DNA of 64,000 nt from Pedobacter sp. PF22-3 (GCF_026239555.1 NZ_JAPIVP010000005.1:1-64000); one strand, 5' to 3'. Counted from the stretch's first letter, positions 45,099 through 56,500 are shown. Notes: generated by a model from the letters alone, not told the origin. Numbers and translations are program-made.

Positions 45099-45552
45099 GA
45101 AATTTAAGTTAATTAATGATTTAGTTATTTGAAGCTTTAAATATAATGGAGTTTGTTAATAGTTTAACAAAATTTAACAAAACACCATAATATAATGACC
45201 TTATAATGACAAGAATGCTGTCTGATTACAAAGGCAAACTTGGGGAGATTTCCCGCTAATTTAAAGATAGTAGTTAGATTTTAATTCAAACTATGCAGAA
45301 TTTGATATTTAACCAATAAAAAAGATCTTTTTTCTCTAAAAAAAAACTATGCCAAAAATGGTGATTTTTTTTATCTACACTAAAAATATTATCAACAAGC
45401 TAATACCAATTGGCGTACACACACCATATTCATCAGCTTTATAGATAAAATCTTTCATCCGATCTTATTGATACAGTGCAACTAAAGAAACAAATATGCA
45501 GAAATGGAGTACGAATGAAATAACATATAGGTTTTATGTACACTCCACATAA
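45099..45552. other. Upstream region of susC3, no gene seen
   Basis: AT-rich spacer. On the - strand a TTTTG near 45165 and TATATTTA (45145-45138) could form a weak promoter for susC3, but the spacing (22) is off. No RNA gene seen. Confidence 0.35.
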
Positions 45553-45555
45553 TAA

Positions 45556-45589
45556 AAAGGAGCATAAAACCATAGTCTCATGCTCCTTT
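45556..45589 (-). terminator. Terminator of the pair 4 operon
   Basis: On the - strand AAAGGAGCATGAG, loop, ATGCTCCTTTTT: a nine-base stem followed by T. It ends the susC4 operon about 60 bases after the last gene. Confidence 0.75.
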
Positions 45590-45652
45590 AATTATATAAT
45601 GAATTTTATCTATCCTAATAATTTGGATAGACAAAAATTAGTTGGATTAAGA

Positions 45653-46135
45653 TTAATGATCGTCTCCAACAAACTTAGTGCGGTGGTAACCTTTAAGGTG
45701 ATAAACCGTTCCTGGATCATCCGAAAATTCAACATCCAATGAAATGGCATCAGTTGTTGCTTTTGATGATGGACCAACAGCGCCATTTGGTGTTATTTTG
45801 CCATTGGTTACTGTAAATTTTATGCCACCAGAATAAGTACCTGCATTAGTTACATTTTGCCCACTAAAGGTTTTGCTGTCTAAATTTACATTTACCTTAC
45901 CAAAAACAGTATTGTCAGCATTTCCCCAAAAATTAGTTAAATTTATCCACATCTGGGTTGATGAATTATCAGCTGTATTATAGGTAGAAATGCCATAATA
46001 ATTTCCGGTTCCGTCAATCTGTACCCACCATTCACCCGATAGGTCTTGCACTGCTGTACCGCCAACAGGTTCGTCCTTTTTACAAGCAGATATGCTTAGT
46101 ATAAAAAGGGTAAGTATATAAAAATATTTTTTCAT
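45653..46135 (-). CDS. Lipid-binding-like surface lipoprotein
   Basis: A lipoprotein of about 160 residues (SISAC, Cys18, KKDEPVGG). The start at 46135 gives a normal signal peptide and avoids overlap with the upstream gene. The mature part, DLSGEWWVQIDGTGNYYG, then FGKVNVNLDSKTFSG and VYHLKGYHRTKF, resembles the Lipid_bd putative-hydrolase family found at the end of SusCD operons. It is the fourth gene of the susC4 operon. Family call is moderate; ligand unknown. Confidence 0.65.
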   Translation of the reverse strand: MKKYFYILTLFILSISACKKDEPVGGTAVQDLSGEWWVQIDGTGNYYGISTYNTADNSSTQMWINLTNFWGNADNTVFGKVNVNLDSKTFSGQNVTNAGTYSGGIKFTVTNGKITPNGAVGPSSKATTDAISLDVEFSDDPGTVYHLKGYHRTKFVGDDH

Positions 46136-46145
46136 CGTTTTATAA

Positions 46146-46799
46146 TTATTGTTTAACAAAGGTTCTAACTGCCGTACCGTAACCTGGATTTTCTACTGCC
46201 CAGGAATAATTACCTGAAACTAAATTTTTACTCTCTGTATTTGATCCCCACGGACCACTATCGGTATTTTGTTGCGGAATATCAATTACGCTACCGGTAG
46301 GGTTTATTGCAATTACGTTAACGGCTGTACCCGTTGGGGCACCGCCTGGATTATTCACCAAGTAGGCACCCGGCGCTAATTTAGTCCATTTTGAAATGGA
46401 TCCAGTAGCGGCTCTTAAATAATCTCCTGAAAAATCATTCGCTAAGGCATCGGCTTTAGTATCATAAACCACAACCGATCTTGTTGTTGTGGCAGAAAAA
46501 CCATCGGCATTTGTTGCCGAATAGGTAATTAAATACACACCTGCCGTAGCCGTATTTGGCAATCCTGTAACTTTCACGTCGATGTTATTTGTACCAGCTG
46601 CAGCTGTTGCACCTGCATCAGTATAGGTTGCGCCCTTTGCTACTGCTACATATTTATCACCTTTCATGGTAATTATTGGGAACACCGTTATTTTAGAAAT
46701 ACCTACATAACCTTCCGGATAATCAAAGGACTCTTTTTTGCAAGAGCTATAAGTCATGCTTATAACTCCCAATATGATTATTGTTAAATATCTTTTCAT
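46146..46799 (-). CDS. Ig-like (DUF5011/DUF5012-type) surface lipoprotein
   Basis: A lipoprotein of 217 residues (TYSSC, Cys20, KKESFDYPEGYVG) starting at 46799 after AAAGAG; a GTG frame seven codons earlier touches the susD4 stop. Residues 30-110 form an Ig-like domain (GATYTDAGATAAAGTNNIDV, VYLITYSATNADGFSA), as in DUF5011-type repeats; the rest is a DUF5012-like C-terminus. These proteins accompany SusD on the surface. Third gene of the susC4 operon. Confidence 0.75.
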   Translation of the reverse strand: MKRYLTIIILGVISMTYSSCKKESFDYPEGYVGISKITVFPIITMKGDKYVAVAKGATYTDAGATAAAGTNNIDVKVTGLPNTATAGVYLITYSATNADGFSATTTRSVVVYDTKADALANDFSGDYLRAATGSISKWTKLAPGAYLVNNPGGAPTGTAVNVIAINPTGSVIDIPQQNTDSGPWGSNTESKNLVSGNYSWAVENPGYGTAVRTFVKQ

Positions 46800-46819
46800 C
46801 TCTTTATCAATTATATACA

Positions 46820-48295
46820 CTATTTACCCCACCAAACTTTAGTTGTAATTGGCACCTCTGTTGGTGTATTGCTGTTTCTATCTCTTGATGATGCAGGAAA
46901 CACCAAACGTTTAGGCAGCAAGCCAGCCGTAACGCCATTTTTTGAAAATACCCATTCGCCAGGGATATAATTAGGGTCAGTTGAATACACACTACTTTTA
47001 TTAGGATACCCTGTACGTTGTTGTTCAAAAAAGGCTTCCAGGCTATGTGAACCTGCAAAAGAGGCCCATTTTTGCACAATAATTGTCTTTAGCTTTTGCT
47101 CAAAGGTAGCCCCAGTTGGGTAGTTTAGGTAATCAGATGGAATTACATCTGCTCCTAATCCAACTTGAGAAAAAGCCGCTCTAACACCATTTTGGTACAT
47201 CGTAGCAGCACCTGCTCCTCCAAAATAACGCTCCAACGCCTCAGCCTGCATCCAATAAGATTCTGCAGCAGAAATAAACCAAACCGGATCTTTAGCTGTT
47301 TGCGCAAAAACGGTTGCGCCCGCATAAGTAGGCTGTTCAACTGCGGTAGCAGTATAATCACCTTGATTCATGGGCACTGGGTTAGCAGTTCCAAAATAAT
47401 AGTTTACCCTCGGATCATTGTTTTCCACCAACCAGCTGGTAAAGGTTTTACTTGCCCTTAAATTGGTAGTGGTATTTAAACGACGAACATTGTATTCGTA
47501 AAAAGGATTACTGTTATCAGGTGCATCTGCAAATGTAGCAATGCCAGCGTTTGTAGTTAAAAAGTTTGCACCATCAGTATACAGTTTAGTAATGCCAGCC
47601 TGTGCTTCCGCAGGTTTTGCATTAACCATCCTCAAATACATTTTTAACTTCAGGGTGTTTGCAAATTTTGTCCAGAGGTCCATATCACCACCAAAAAGAA
47701 AATCTGTTTTTATCTGATCGCTGTTTAACGGAACACTTAAATAATCTTTCGCAAGAGCTGCATTGATTTCAGCAAGTAAACCTACGTAAATGGTATAACC
47801 ATCATCAAATTTTGGCTGCAGGTTATCAAGGCCTTTAAATGCTTCTGTATATGGAACTTTATCGTACAAATCTACCAATACCTGATAGGTATAAGCTTTC
47901 ATTACCGTTGCCATTAAATTATAACGCCAATCGCTTTTTGCAACTGCCAGCTTTATAGCCAATTGATAATCGGCCAAAGCACCAGAAAACAGTTCATTAT
48001 AACTGCCATTCAAGTCGTTACGCGTTAGCGCATAAGCATCAATGGTTTTATACTGGTTTGACGCATTTGCCTGTGTATAATACTGCGACCATATGCCACC
48101 CAGAATAGTAAGTTCACCACCAACACGTCCTGTTGTAGAAGCCACAGCTGAAGGAAATAATACTTCAGGGGTTGTTGATTCAAGTAGGGGGTTGTTTGGA
48201 CTCACGTTAATATCAAGCGTTTTCTTACATCCAAAAGTAAGAAACACCATTGCTGATAACATCAGCACTTTATATTTTGTATGATTATTTTTCAT
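46820..48295 (-). CDS. SusD-like_2-family surface lipoprotein (pair 4)
   Basis: A 491-residue lipoprotein (LTFGC, Cys23, KKTLDINVSPNNP). The SPNNP motif, YQVLVDLYDKVPYTEAFKGL and LWTKFANTLKLKMYLRMVN mark the SusD-like_2 branch; the end carries HSLEAFFEQQRTGYPNKS. It starts 11 bases after susC4. Ligand unknown. Confidence 0.9.
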   Translation of the reverse strand: MKNNHTKYKVLMLSAMVFLTFGCKKTLDINVSPNNPLLESTTPEVLFPSAVASTTGRVGGELTILGGIWSQYYTQANASNQYKTIDAYALTRNDLNGSYNELFSGALADYQLAIKLAVAKSDWRYNLMATVMKAYTYQVLVDLYDKVPYTEAFKGLDNLQPKFDDGYTIYVGLLAEINAALAKDYLSVPLNSDQIKTDFLFGGDMDLWTKFANTLKLKMYLRMVNAKPAEAQAGITKLYTDGANFLTTNAGIATFADAPDNSNPFYEYNVRRLNTTTNLRASKTFTSWLVENNDPRVNYYFGTANPVPMNQGDYTATAVEQPTYAGATVFAQTAKDPVWFISAAESYWMQAEALERYFGGAGAATMYQNGVRAAFSQVGLGADVIPSDYLNYPTGATFEQKLKTIIVQKWASFAGSHSLEAFFEQQRTGYPNKSSVYSTDPNYIPGEWVFSKNGVTAGLLPKRLVFPASSRDRNSNTPTEVPITTKVWWGK

Positions 48296-48306
48296 TACGA
48301 GATAGA

Positions 48307-51300
48307 TTAAAATGAAACTTTTAATGATGCACCAAAGAATCTAACTGGAGGCGCAGTTCTAAATTCACCAAATTCACTTCCTAAATCATTTCCAAAATTA
48401 GAAACCTCCGGATCGATCGTTTTGTTCGTTTTAGCCAGCCAGGTGATTAAATTTCTTCCAAAAACAGAAACGCTTGCTCTTTGTGCTCCTACTTTACCCA
48501 CGATAGATTTAGGAAGGTTATAGCTCAATGTAGCTTCTCTTAATTTCAGGAAAGATCTGTCTAAAATACGGTTGGCATAAGCATCAGCCTTGTTTGATGT
48601 GGTGTAATAAAAATCATCTGTATTGGCTTCTGTTATTGGCGCTGTATTTTCTACAAATGTACCATCTGCTAATTTCTGAACCGAATTAGGAACAATAAAA
48701 GGACGACGGTCATTATAAGTTGTTTTTGCATCAGCACCTACGAAGTTCAATAGATCGGCCGTACCAGAATAGAACACCCCACCTTTATGCCAGTCTAAGG
48801 TAAATGAAAGTGAAAAGTCTTTGTAACGGAACTGATTATTTAATCCCATTACGAAATCCGGAAGTGTAGTGCCAAAGCTTACATTATCAGAAGAATATAC
48901 AGGATAGCCATTTTTATCTACAATTACCTGTCCGCTTGGGCTATAAGTACGTGAGGGTGCTTCAATTACACCAAGTGGTTGACCAACGCGCGCTACAAAC
49001 TGAGCATCATAAGCTGAATTTAATACTACCTTATCCAATCCGGCAGGCAATTCGGTTACTTTACTTTTTTCTTTAGTGAAGGTGTAATTTAAAGTCCAGT
49101 CGATATCGGTTGTTTTAATTGGTTTGATATTTACGGCCAGCTCGATACCCTTGTTACGTACAGAACCAAAGTTGACGATGTAAGAAGAATAACCTGTTGC
49201 CGGATCAATAGGCAATGGGATAATCTGATCTTTTCTTAATTTATTATAAAAAGTTGCATCGATACCGATACGGTCTTTCAAGAACCTGATCTCTGCACCT
49301 AACTCAACCTCTTGCACGCGCTCAGGTTTAAAGTTATTGCTATTTAACTGGTTAGAAATCGAATAACCTGCCACACCGAAAATAGGGAAGGTCAAGGTTC
49401 CAAAACCTAATGAAGATGATGTTCTGCTAGCGGTATTAAATACACGGTAAGGATCGGTATCACTACCTGTTTCACCATAACTCGCTCTTAATTTTAAAAA
49501 ACTGATTGGTGTTTTAGTTAAATCGATTGCCTGAGAAGCAATGAAAGCTAAACTGGAAGCAGGGTAGAAGTAATTGTTATTGCTCTGAGGAAGTGTTGAT
49601 GACCAGTCGTTTCTCCCTGTTAAAGTTAAATACAAATATTTGTTATAACCTAAGGTTGCAGAGGCATAAGCACCAAATAAACGACGATGAGATTCTGTAT
49701 TGGTTGATGTTGGTTTATTTGCAGAGTTATTGATCTGATAAAAACCTGGTATCGCTAAATCTTCAATACGCGTGTTTAATATTCTTGAACCACGATCATT
49801 ATAGTTTACCCCGATTAAACCATCTAAATCGAAGTGACTATTTAATTCCTTATTAAATAAGGCATTTAATTTTGTATCGTACTCAAAAGTTTTTACAGAT
49901 CCTTCAATTACGTCACCGGCATCTTTTGCTCTCGAAGAACCTTCGATGTTACCACCTGCATTATAGCTACCTGGGCTTGGTGCATTTTTATTATGCCAGA
50001 TTTTGCTAATGGCGTTATCAACATCAGCACCTTGCTGGAATTGAAAACTTAACCAATCTGTTGCTTTGTAATGTAAATTAATGTTACCATAAACGCGGTC
50101 GCTTTTATACCTACTTCCATTTTCGTAAAGGGCATAATAAGGATTTTCTGCATATGGAGTAAAATAATTGTCTACATTAAAAAATTTGTTCTTATAATCC
50201 CGAAAGTCTTTAATTGGAATATCTCCAGGGATCTGTAGTATTTCTTCATAAAATGAAGAGCCGATACCTGAATCACCACCACCTTGATTGATAAATTTTG
50301 TGGTTTTACCAACATAATTTAAAGAGGCATCAGCAGTAAAATTCCCGTACTTGGTTGATCCCTTTAAGGTAAAGTTATTTCTTTTATAAGAATCGTTGTC
50401 AGATGGAAGATAACCGTCGCTATAAATATTACCATAAGAAAAATATGCCGTACTGTTCTCATTTCCTCCACTTAAGGCAATATTGTTGTTCAACTCAATA
50501 CCTGTAGTTAATGCATCCCTCACATTGTTTTTGATGAAAGAGTAAGGTTTTAATAACTGAGAGTTATCCACTACGGCACCCCAGGTCCTTAACTGTCCAT
50601 CAAACTTCGGACCCCAGTTACCATTTTCAGAAGGAATGTAAGTACCGTCCCAACCTTGCCCAAACTGATCCTGAGGTTTGTAAATTGAAGCAACATTTGT
50701 TAAGGTTGTGGATGTAGAAAGATCTACTTTCAATTTACCAGCAGCTCCTTTTTTAGTAGTTACAATTAAAACACCATTCGATCCGCGAGAACCATATAAT
50801 GCTGTTGCCGCAGATCCCTTTAAAATACTGATGCTTTCGATGTTGTTCGGATCAATGTCGTTTGCATTGTTACCAAAGTCATAATTGTCACTCGAACCTG
50901 CAGTTGAGTTATCTAAAGGCACACCATCCACAACATACAAGGGTTGGTTACTACCGGTTATTGAAGAATAACCTCTTAAAATAACCTTGGTTGACCCTCC
51001 AGGGGCACCAGAAGTATTAGAAATGTTTACCCCTGCAACCTTACCCTGCAAACCACCAAACAAACTTGCTGGTGCAGAAGCATTTACTTCGGCTGATTTA
51101 AAAGTACTTTGAGAATAGCCTAAAGTTTTGGTAGCTTTATTAACGCCTAACGCCGTTACTACAACCTCGCCTAAGGCTTTAGAATCAGTAGAAAGAACGG
51201 CATTAATCACACTCGAGCTTCCGATTGGGAGCGTTTTAGTTGCAAATCCAATTGAGGAGAACTCTATTGTTTTGGCATTTGATGACGCTTTGATGGAGAA

Positions 51301-51477
51301 CTTTCCATTCGCATCAGTAGAGGTACCTCCAGCGGTACCCTGAATTTTTACGCTTACTCCAGGAATTGGTAGCTTGTCTTCTAAAGACGTAACTGTTCCT
51401 GTGATTGTTCGATCCTGTGCCATTGCGCTCATCGCGAAACACAGGACAACGAACAAACTCTGTAGAAGTTTTTTCAT
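48307..51477 (-). CDS. SusC/RagA-family TonB-dependent transporter (pair 4)
   Basis: A 1056-residue transporter: signal peptide 1-20; CarboxypepD_reg-like domain about 22-98; EVVVTALG (104-111); plug ending ALYGSRGSNGVLIVTTKKG; barrel ending RFFGASLKVSF. The first 110 residues are very close to those of susC5, more than the rest of the proteins. Leads a four-gene operon. Confidence 0.92.
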   Translation of the reverse strand: MKKLLQSLFVVLCFAMSAMAQDRTITGTVTSLEDKLPIPGVSVKIQGTAGGTSTDANGKFSIKASSNAKTIEFSSIGFATKTLPIGSSSVINAVLSTDSKALGEVVVTALGVNKATKTLGYSQSTFKSAEVNASAPASLFGGLQGKVAGVNISNTSGAPGGSTKVILRGYSSITGSNQPLYVVDGVPLDNSTAGSSDNYDFGNNANDIDPNNIESISILKGSAATALYGSRGSNGVLIVTTKKGAAGKLKVDLSTSTTLTNVASIYKPQDQFGQGWDGTYIPSENGNWGPKFDGQLRTWGAVVDNSQLLKPYSFIKNNVRDALTTGIELNNNIALSGGNENSTAYFSYGNIYSDGYLPSDNDSYKRNNFTLKGSTKYGNFTADASLNYVGKTTKFINQGGGDSGIGSSFYEEILQIPGDIPIKDFRDYKNKFFNVDNYFTPYAENPYYALYENGSRYKSDRVYGNINLHYKATDWLSFQFQQGADVDNAISKIWHNKNAPSPGSYNAGGNIEGSSRAKDAGDVIEGSVKTFEYDTKLNALFNKELNSHFDLDGLIGVNYNDRGSRILNTRIEDLAIPGFYQINNSANKPTSTNTESHRRLFGAYASATLGYNKYLYLTLTGRNDWSSTLPQSNNNYFYPASSLAFIASQAIDLTKTPISFLKLRASYGETGSDTDPYRVFNTASRTSSSLGFGTLTFPIFGVAGYSISNQLNSNNFKPERVQEVELGAEIRFLKDRIGIDATFYNKLRKDQIIPLPIDPATGYSSYIVNFGSVRNKGIELAVNIKPIKTTDIDWTLNYTFTKEKSKVTELPAGLDKVVLNSAYDAQFVARVGQPLGVIEAPSRTYSPSGQVIVDKNGYPVYSSDNVSFGTTLPDFVMGLNNQFRYKDFSLSFTLDWHKGGVFYSGTADLLNFVGADAKTTYNDRRPFIVPNSVQKLADGTFVENTAPITEANTDDFYYTTSNKADAYANRILDRSFLKLREATLSYNLPKSIVGKVGAQRASVSVFGRNLITWLAKTNKTIDPEVSNFGNDLGSEFGEFRTAPPVRFFGASLKVSF

Positions 51478-51513
51478 AATAGAAATAGGTTAGTTAATGT
51501 GTAAAATAATGCT

Positions 51514-51545
51514 CTAAATTAGAGTTAGTTAATTCCTCAAGCAAA
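51514..51545 (-). promoter_or_regulatory. Promoter of susC4
   Basis: On the - strand TTTG (51545-51542), 20-base spacer, TAATTTAG (51521-51514), one base from TAnnTTTG. The spacer length equals that of susC1 and susC2. Confidence 0.5.
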
Positions 51546-51740
51546 TTATTTTTAACATTTTTTAACTTTTGGCTTCCAAAATGCCCATTAAGGCCTATTT
51601 CGCAATCGTAACTTTTTTGCTAATTAAAATTTCAACTAAAAAACTAGTAAATACTGCTGTTTTTAAGCATGCTATCAATACACATAAATATATTTCTGAA
51701 TAATGTTTTTACTCTTCCAAAAGTTTCTAAAAGCGTTAAA

Positions 51741-51890
51741 CCCATATTCCAGCCCTAAGAAAAGCTCATAAATTTTACTATCGGTTTTTAAGTTGTGACA
51801 CGTTTTACCGAATTAACAAGAAAATGGATGCCTAGAATCAAGATTGATCTTTATTTGTTGCGCAGGAATAGTCGTTTAAAGATCATCTTT
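51741..51890 (-). pseudogene. Decayed fragment of an M14 peptidase C-terminal region
   Basis: About 150 bases that clearly match the M14 gene at 57831-57980: both share CCCATATTCCAGCC / CCCACATTCCAGCC, then CGGTTTTTAAG, GTTTTACCGA, GAATCAAGATYGAT and CAGGAATAGTCGTTT in the same order and spacing. The copy has many changes and no open frame. The bases on either side are not related. Confidence 0.75.
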
Positions 51891-51995
51891 AATTCTGCAT
51901 ACATTAAATACAAATGGAATTACAAGGATTTATAAAATGTTGTCCAAAGCCGAAACCGGCTTATCTAAAGTTTTCTTCATCAAATCCTTCTATAA

Positions 51996-52028
51996 AAGAG
52001 GCTGTCCGAAAAGATCGGACAGCCTCTT
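51996..52028 (-). terminator. Terminator of susC5-susD5
   Basis: On the - strand AAGAGGCTGTCCGA, short loop, TCGGACAGCCTCTT, then T-rich: a 14-base perfect stem. Confidence 0.9.
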
Positions 52029-52127
52029 AGTGTCTTATAAATAAATTAAGGAACGCTTCTAAAACTAGAATGTAATATAACAGAACCGTTTATAGTGGTT
52101 TTTTGTTATCAAATTTTTATTCCTTTT

Positions 52128-53555
52128 TTAAAACTTATCCCAAAACAATTTTGTGGTTACAACATCTCCACCAATTGCACCGGAAGCCTGACTGTAATTA
52201 CTACCGTTTAACTGCTGTTCATTGCTTGGATAACTAAGCCTGTTAGGAAAACCAGATTTAGCGCCTACCGGTGCCGTAATTTTTGGAAAATCCAATCTTC
52301 TTAACTCTGTCCAGCAATTAAAAGGCCTGTTATAAAGCGCGATCCATTTTTGGACACCTATTTTTTCTCTCCAGGTACCAGATGCCGTTGTATAGGAAAC
52401 CTGTGGATTTGCCAGATAAGTGGATGCTTCTGTAGCAGTACCTCCCCAATATAAAATTGATGCCGTAATCGCATTATTGTAATGCGTTTCTGCACTACCG
52501 CTAACAGCATATCCTCTTTCAGCAGCTTCTGCTCTATTAAATTCCGTTTCCACATAATCCATCAGCAAGGTTTGCGCATCAGGAGCATAAACTTTAGGTC
52601 CTGGTTTAGAAACAGCAGATATCGTATTCACCTGCCCAACTATACCACCAACATAAGCGCCGTTTGCATTGGTACTAAAATACTGTGGTAAACGAGGGTC
52701 TGCCAGCGCTAACAATTTGTCTACCAAATCTTTTGCAGCCACATAATCACCACGCGCATTCGTAACAATATCGACATAAAGTGGGTTTTGGTTTGGTGCA
52801 CCTGCCAGATATTTAAAAGCTGCATTATCCCCATCGGCAGAAATTGCACCTGCATCTGATGCTTCGACAGCAGTTTTGGCAATTGCATTCTCTGCATCTG
52901 CCAAAATTAAAGCTTGTTGCATCCGCAAAGAGTTACCAAATTTTATCCATTTTGAAATATCTCCTAGAAAAACAAGGTCCTCACTTTTAGAAAACCCTGC
53001 ACTAGCTGTATTGAGCTGGGCTATGTCTGTATTTAACCTTTTCAATAGATCTAACGAAATCGTCTTCGCATCATCATATTTCGGAAAAAGATTTTGTTGA
53101 TCTAACGCCTGGCTATACGGCACGTTGCCAAAAGTATTAACCAGTGTACTAAAGGCCAGCACTTGCATAATATCAATAATTGCCAGTTGATTTGATTTTA
53201 TACCCGCGTTTAACGTTGTATTGGCCTTTATAATGGTTGATGATTGATTTAAATTTTGGAGTACTTCTCTATACATCGTAGTCCACCATGCCTGAGGAAT
53301 ATTTCTGGTACCGAAGTCGTACTGGGTTTCATCCTGATACGTTACCATTGCCCATTGACTCGTCGTGAATCTGAAAACATTGGTGTTCACACTTGCGCTC
53401 GTAATAACGTCGCTATAAGATTTGGTTGCGAATGAAAACAAAGTCGCAGCAGGAACCTCCGATGGCCTTTTGGTATCAATATTAAGTGATGTGATATTCT
53501 TTTTACAAGCCGTCAAAGAAACAAGCATTGCAAAAAATATGATTGATTTTTTCAT
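52128..53555 (-). CDS. SusD-like_2-family surface lipoprotein (pair 5)
   Basis: A 475-residue lipoprotein (SLTAC, Cys17, KKNITSLNIDTKRPSEVP). TLVNTFGNVPYSQALDQQNL and WIKFGNSLRMQQALILAD fit the SusD-like_2 branch; RPFNCWTELRRLDFPK is near the end. It starts 16 bases after susC5. Ligand unknown. Confidence 0.9.
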   Translation of the reverse strand: MKKSIIFFAMLVSLTACKKNITSLNIDTKRPSEVPAATLFSFATKSYSDVITSASVNTNVFRFTTSQWAMVTYQDETQYDFGTRNIPQAWWTTMYREVLQNLNQSSTIIKANTTLNAGIKSNQLAIIDIMQVLAFSTLVNTFGNVPYSQALDQQNLFPKYDDAKTISLDLLKRLNTDIAQLNTASAGFSKSEDLVFLGDISKWIKFGNSLRMQQALILADAENAIAKTAVEASDAGAISADGDNAAFKYLAGAPNQNPLYVDIVTNARGDYVAAKDLVDKLLALADPRLPQYFSTNANGAYVGGIVGQVNTISAVSKPGPKVYAPDAQTLLMDYVETEFNRAEAAERGYAVSGSAETHYNNAITASILYWGGTATEASTYLANPQVSYTTASGTWREKIGVQKWIALYNRPFNCWTELRRLDFPKITAPVGAKSGFPNRLSYPSNEQQLNGSNYSQASGAIGGDVVTTKLFWDKF

Positions 53556-53571
53556 TTTATTGTTGATTTAA

Positions 53572-56500
53572 TTAGAATGATAGCTTTGCATTAATCCCTA
53601 TTGTTCTGGTTGTTGGATATGCACCACTTTGTATCCCTTGCGCATTTCCCGAAGACAAATTCTCTTCTGGATCTGAATAAGGAAGATTTTTATGTATAAT
53701 CCATAAATTTCTTCCGAAAACAGAAAGATCAATGCCTTTTATAGGGCCCCATTTTGAAATCATGGCTTTCGGAAAAGAATAGGTTAATGTAGCTTCTCTT
53801 AATTTTACATAACTCGCATCGTATGAAAATGCAGATTGCGGTAGAGTAGGAGAATTGGCATCTATCACGACACGCTTAGTATTAACTTTACCGTCTTCTG
53901 TTACGCCTTCTAAAATAACGCCTCCGCTATTTCCACTATTGGTTACCGGATTCCTTACCGGATTACCCAGATCATTTAAACCAACGGTATTTGGCAAAAT
54001 ACCAGTATAAGTAGCATAAAATTGGTCTAATGACCAAACATTACCCCCAGAACGGATGTCGATTAAGAATCCTAAGGATACATTTTTATATTTAAAGCTA
54101 TTATAAATACCGCCAATCCAATTTGGGTTAATATTGCCGATAACATTCGTTGTACTTGTTGTTATTTTATAATATCCATCTGCACCAATAACTTTTTGTC
54201 CGTTTGCATTATAAACATAATCTTTGCCCTGAATGGTTCCATACGGCTGACCCAAAGTAGCATTAACACTTATACCCGCCTGAAAACTAGCTAATTGCAA
54301 ATTTTTACTGTCATTATACAATTCTAAAACCTTACTGTCGTTTTTTGTCCAGTTGATGTTAATGTTCCAAGAAAAATCTTGTGTTTTGATCGGCGAACCA
54401 TACAATGAAACTTCTACACCATTATTTCTTATTACGCCAGCATTAACATAGGTATTGGTAAATCCCGTTGCAGCAGAAACGGCAACTGGTATAATTTGGT
54501 TTTTTGTTTTTGTTAAATAATATGAAGCATCAAAACCAATACGATTATCCAGAAATGCCATCTCTAAACCAATCTCACTGCTTTCAGTCTTTTCGGGTTT
54601 TAGTGAAGGATTATTAGTAATAAAAGGATATGCAAATAAAATGCTTGATCCAAATAGATTTTGAGAGACATAAACATTTTTGGTCTTTCCCCAAGGCGCA
54701 TCGTTTCCAACTGTAGCATAGTTGACACGTAGTTTTCCGGATGAGATCCAGTCTGCCTTATCTTTTAGTTGCTTAGAGAACAACCAGCTACCTGCTACAG
54801 AATAATAGTTATATGCATTTAAGCCTTCTGGGAGTGTAGAAGATTTATCTCTTCTGAAAGTACCTTCCAAGGTTAAAAATTCATTATAGGTCAAAGTAGC
54901 CCCACCAAAAAATCCGTCAACTTCTTTTGGCTGATAGTTTTCTACAGGAGCTGCTACGGCACCAACAGAATTAGAAATACTATAAAGTCCCGGCACAATG
55001 AGTCCACCATTTGTTGTGGAAAAAACACTGTTTAATAAACTCTTTCTGATATTACCTCCAAGCAATGCCTTCAAATTAAGGTTCTTCGTTAAATTTTTAT
55101 CAAAGTTTGCGATAAGGTCAAAATTTGTTTCGTTGAACGACCGATCTGTTCGGGCATAAGAAGCTGCTCCCTGACTTCCTACGGCAACCCTTTCTTCTTG
55201 GAATTCACTATAATTATCTAATGAAACACGTCCGAGAATATTTAACCAGTCAGTTGCCTTATAATTTAAAGAAGCATTCCCAAAAATTCTGCTTCTTGTA
55301 TCATTCTGATAATTCTGGTACCTTGTCCAATAATAATTATCAGTGTATTTAGCAACCAGGCCTTCAGGTGAGGAAGGGTCAGCCCAATTCCATGTAACAT
55401 TCTGCTTATTTCTAAAGTAAGCATCTTTCTGAGCCATCATATCAACATTGGTTTGATACCATTGCCTAAAATTCTGGTTCACATTTAACCCACTATATCC
55501 TGATCCATATCTACCTAAACCCTCAACTTTTGAGTAATTCGCAAGTGCTGATGCGGTTAACCGATCGGTAATTTGATACGTAGAACCAAAATTTAATATA
55601 TTTTTAATGATTTTACTATTCGGTAACGTTCCCCGGTCATCACTTCTGGTGTAGCCCAGCTTGATTGTCCCTTTATCGGATGCGCCATCTAACATAATAT
55701 TATTGTTGTTAGAAATTGCTGTCTCATAAAATGTTGATGGATTATTTGCAGCAGCAACCCAAGGCGTTTTTTTCTTATAATTAGGAGAGTATGGGTCAAA
55801 GGCATCCCATTGATACACCAGTAGGTTTGGATCAAATTTAGCCCCATAAGATGCATCTTCAGAAGTGGGAACAACCCTTTCCTTAACACCATTACCCTGA
55901 ACATCAATTAATAAGAAACCATCTCCGCTTTCATATCCACTTGAATATCCGGCACCATACTCCGTTTGGTACTCCGGAAAAGTTGATTTGTCAATGGTTC
56001 CCACGGTTAAACCACTATTAATTGTAATTCCCATGCCTTTACTCTTTCTGCTTTTTGTGGTAATCATAATTACACCATTAGCTCCTCTGGATCCATAAAG
56101 CGCACTCGCTGCAGCTCCCTTAAGCACGTTAACCGATTCAATATCGTCGGGATTGATATCTGCTGCCGCATTTCCATAATCATAACCACCCCTCCCTCCT
56201 TGCTGGTTAGCAGAATTATTGTTTGAATTATCGACAGGAACGCCATCAACGACAAATAATGCCTGATTATTCCCTGTTAAAGATTTATTACCTCTGATTA
56301 CAACATTGGTTGATCCACCAATTGCATTGCCTTGAATAATCTGCAAACCAGATACTTTACCTGATAAGGCAGACGCCGCATTCGATGATCTAGTTAGCGT
56401 AAGTTCTTCTCCCTTTACCTGCTGCGCCGCATAAGACAGGGTATTTTTCTTCCTAACCTGGCCCAAAGCAGTTACCACAACTTCATCCAAAGCCTTAGCA

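Noticed and set aside
45536..45742. 68-residue open frame on the + strand
   Set aside because: It overlaps a terminator and the antisense of the lipid-binding-like gene.
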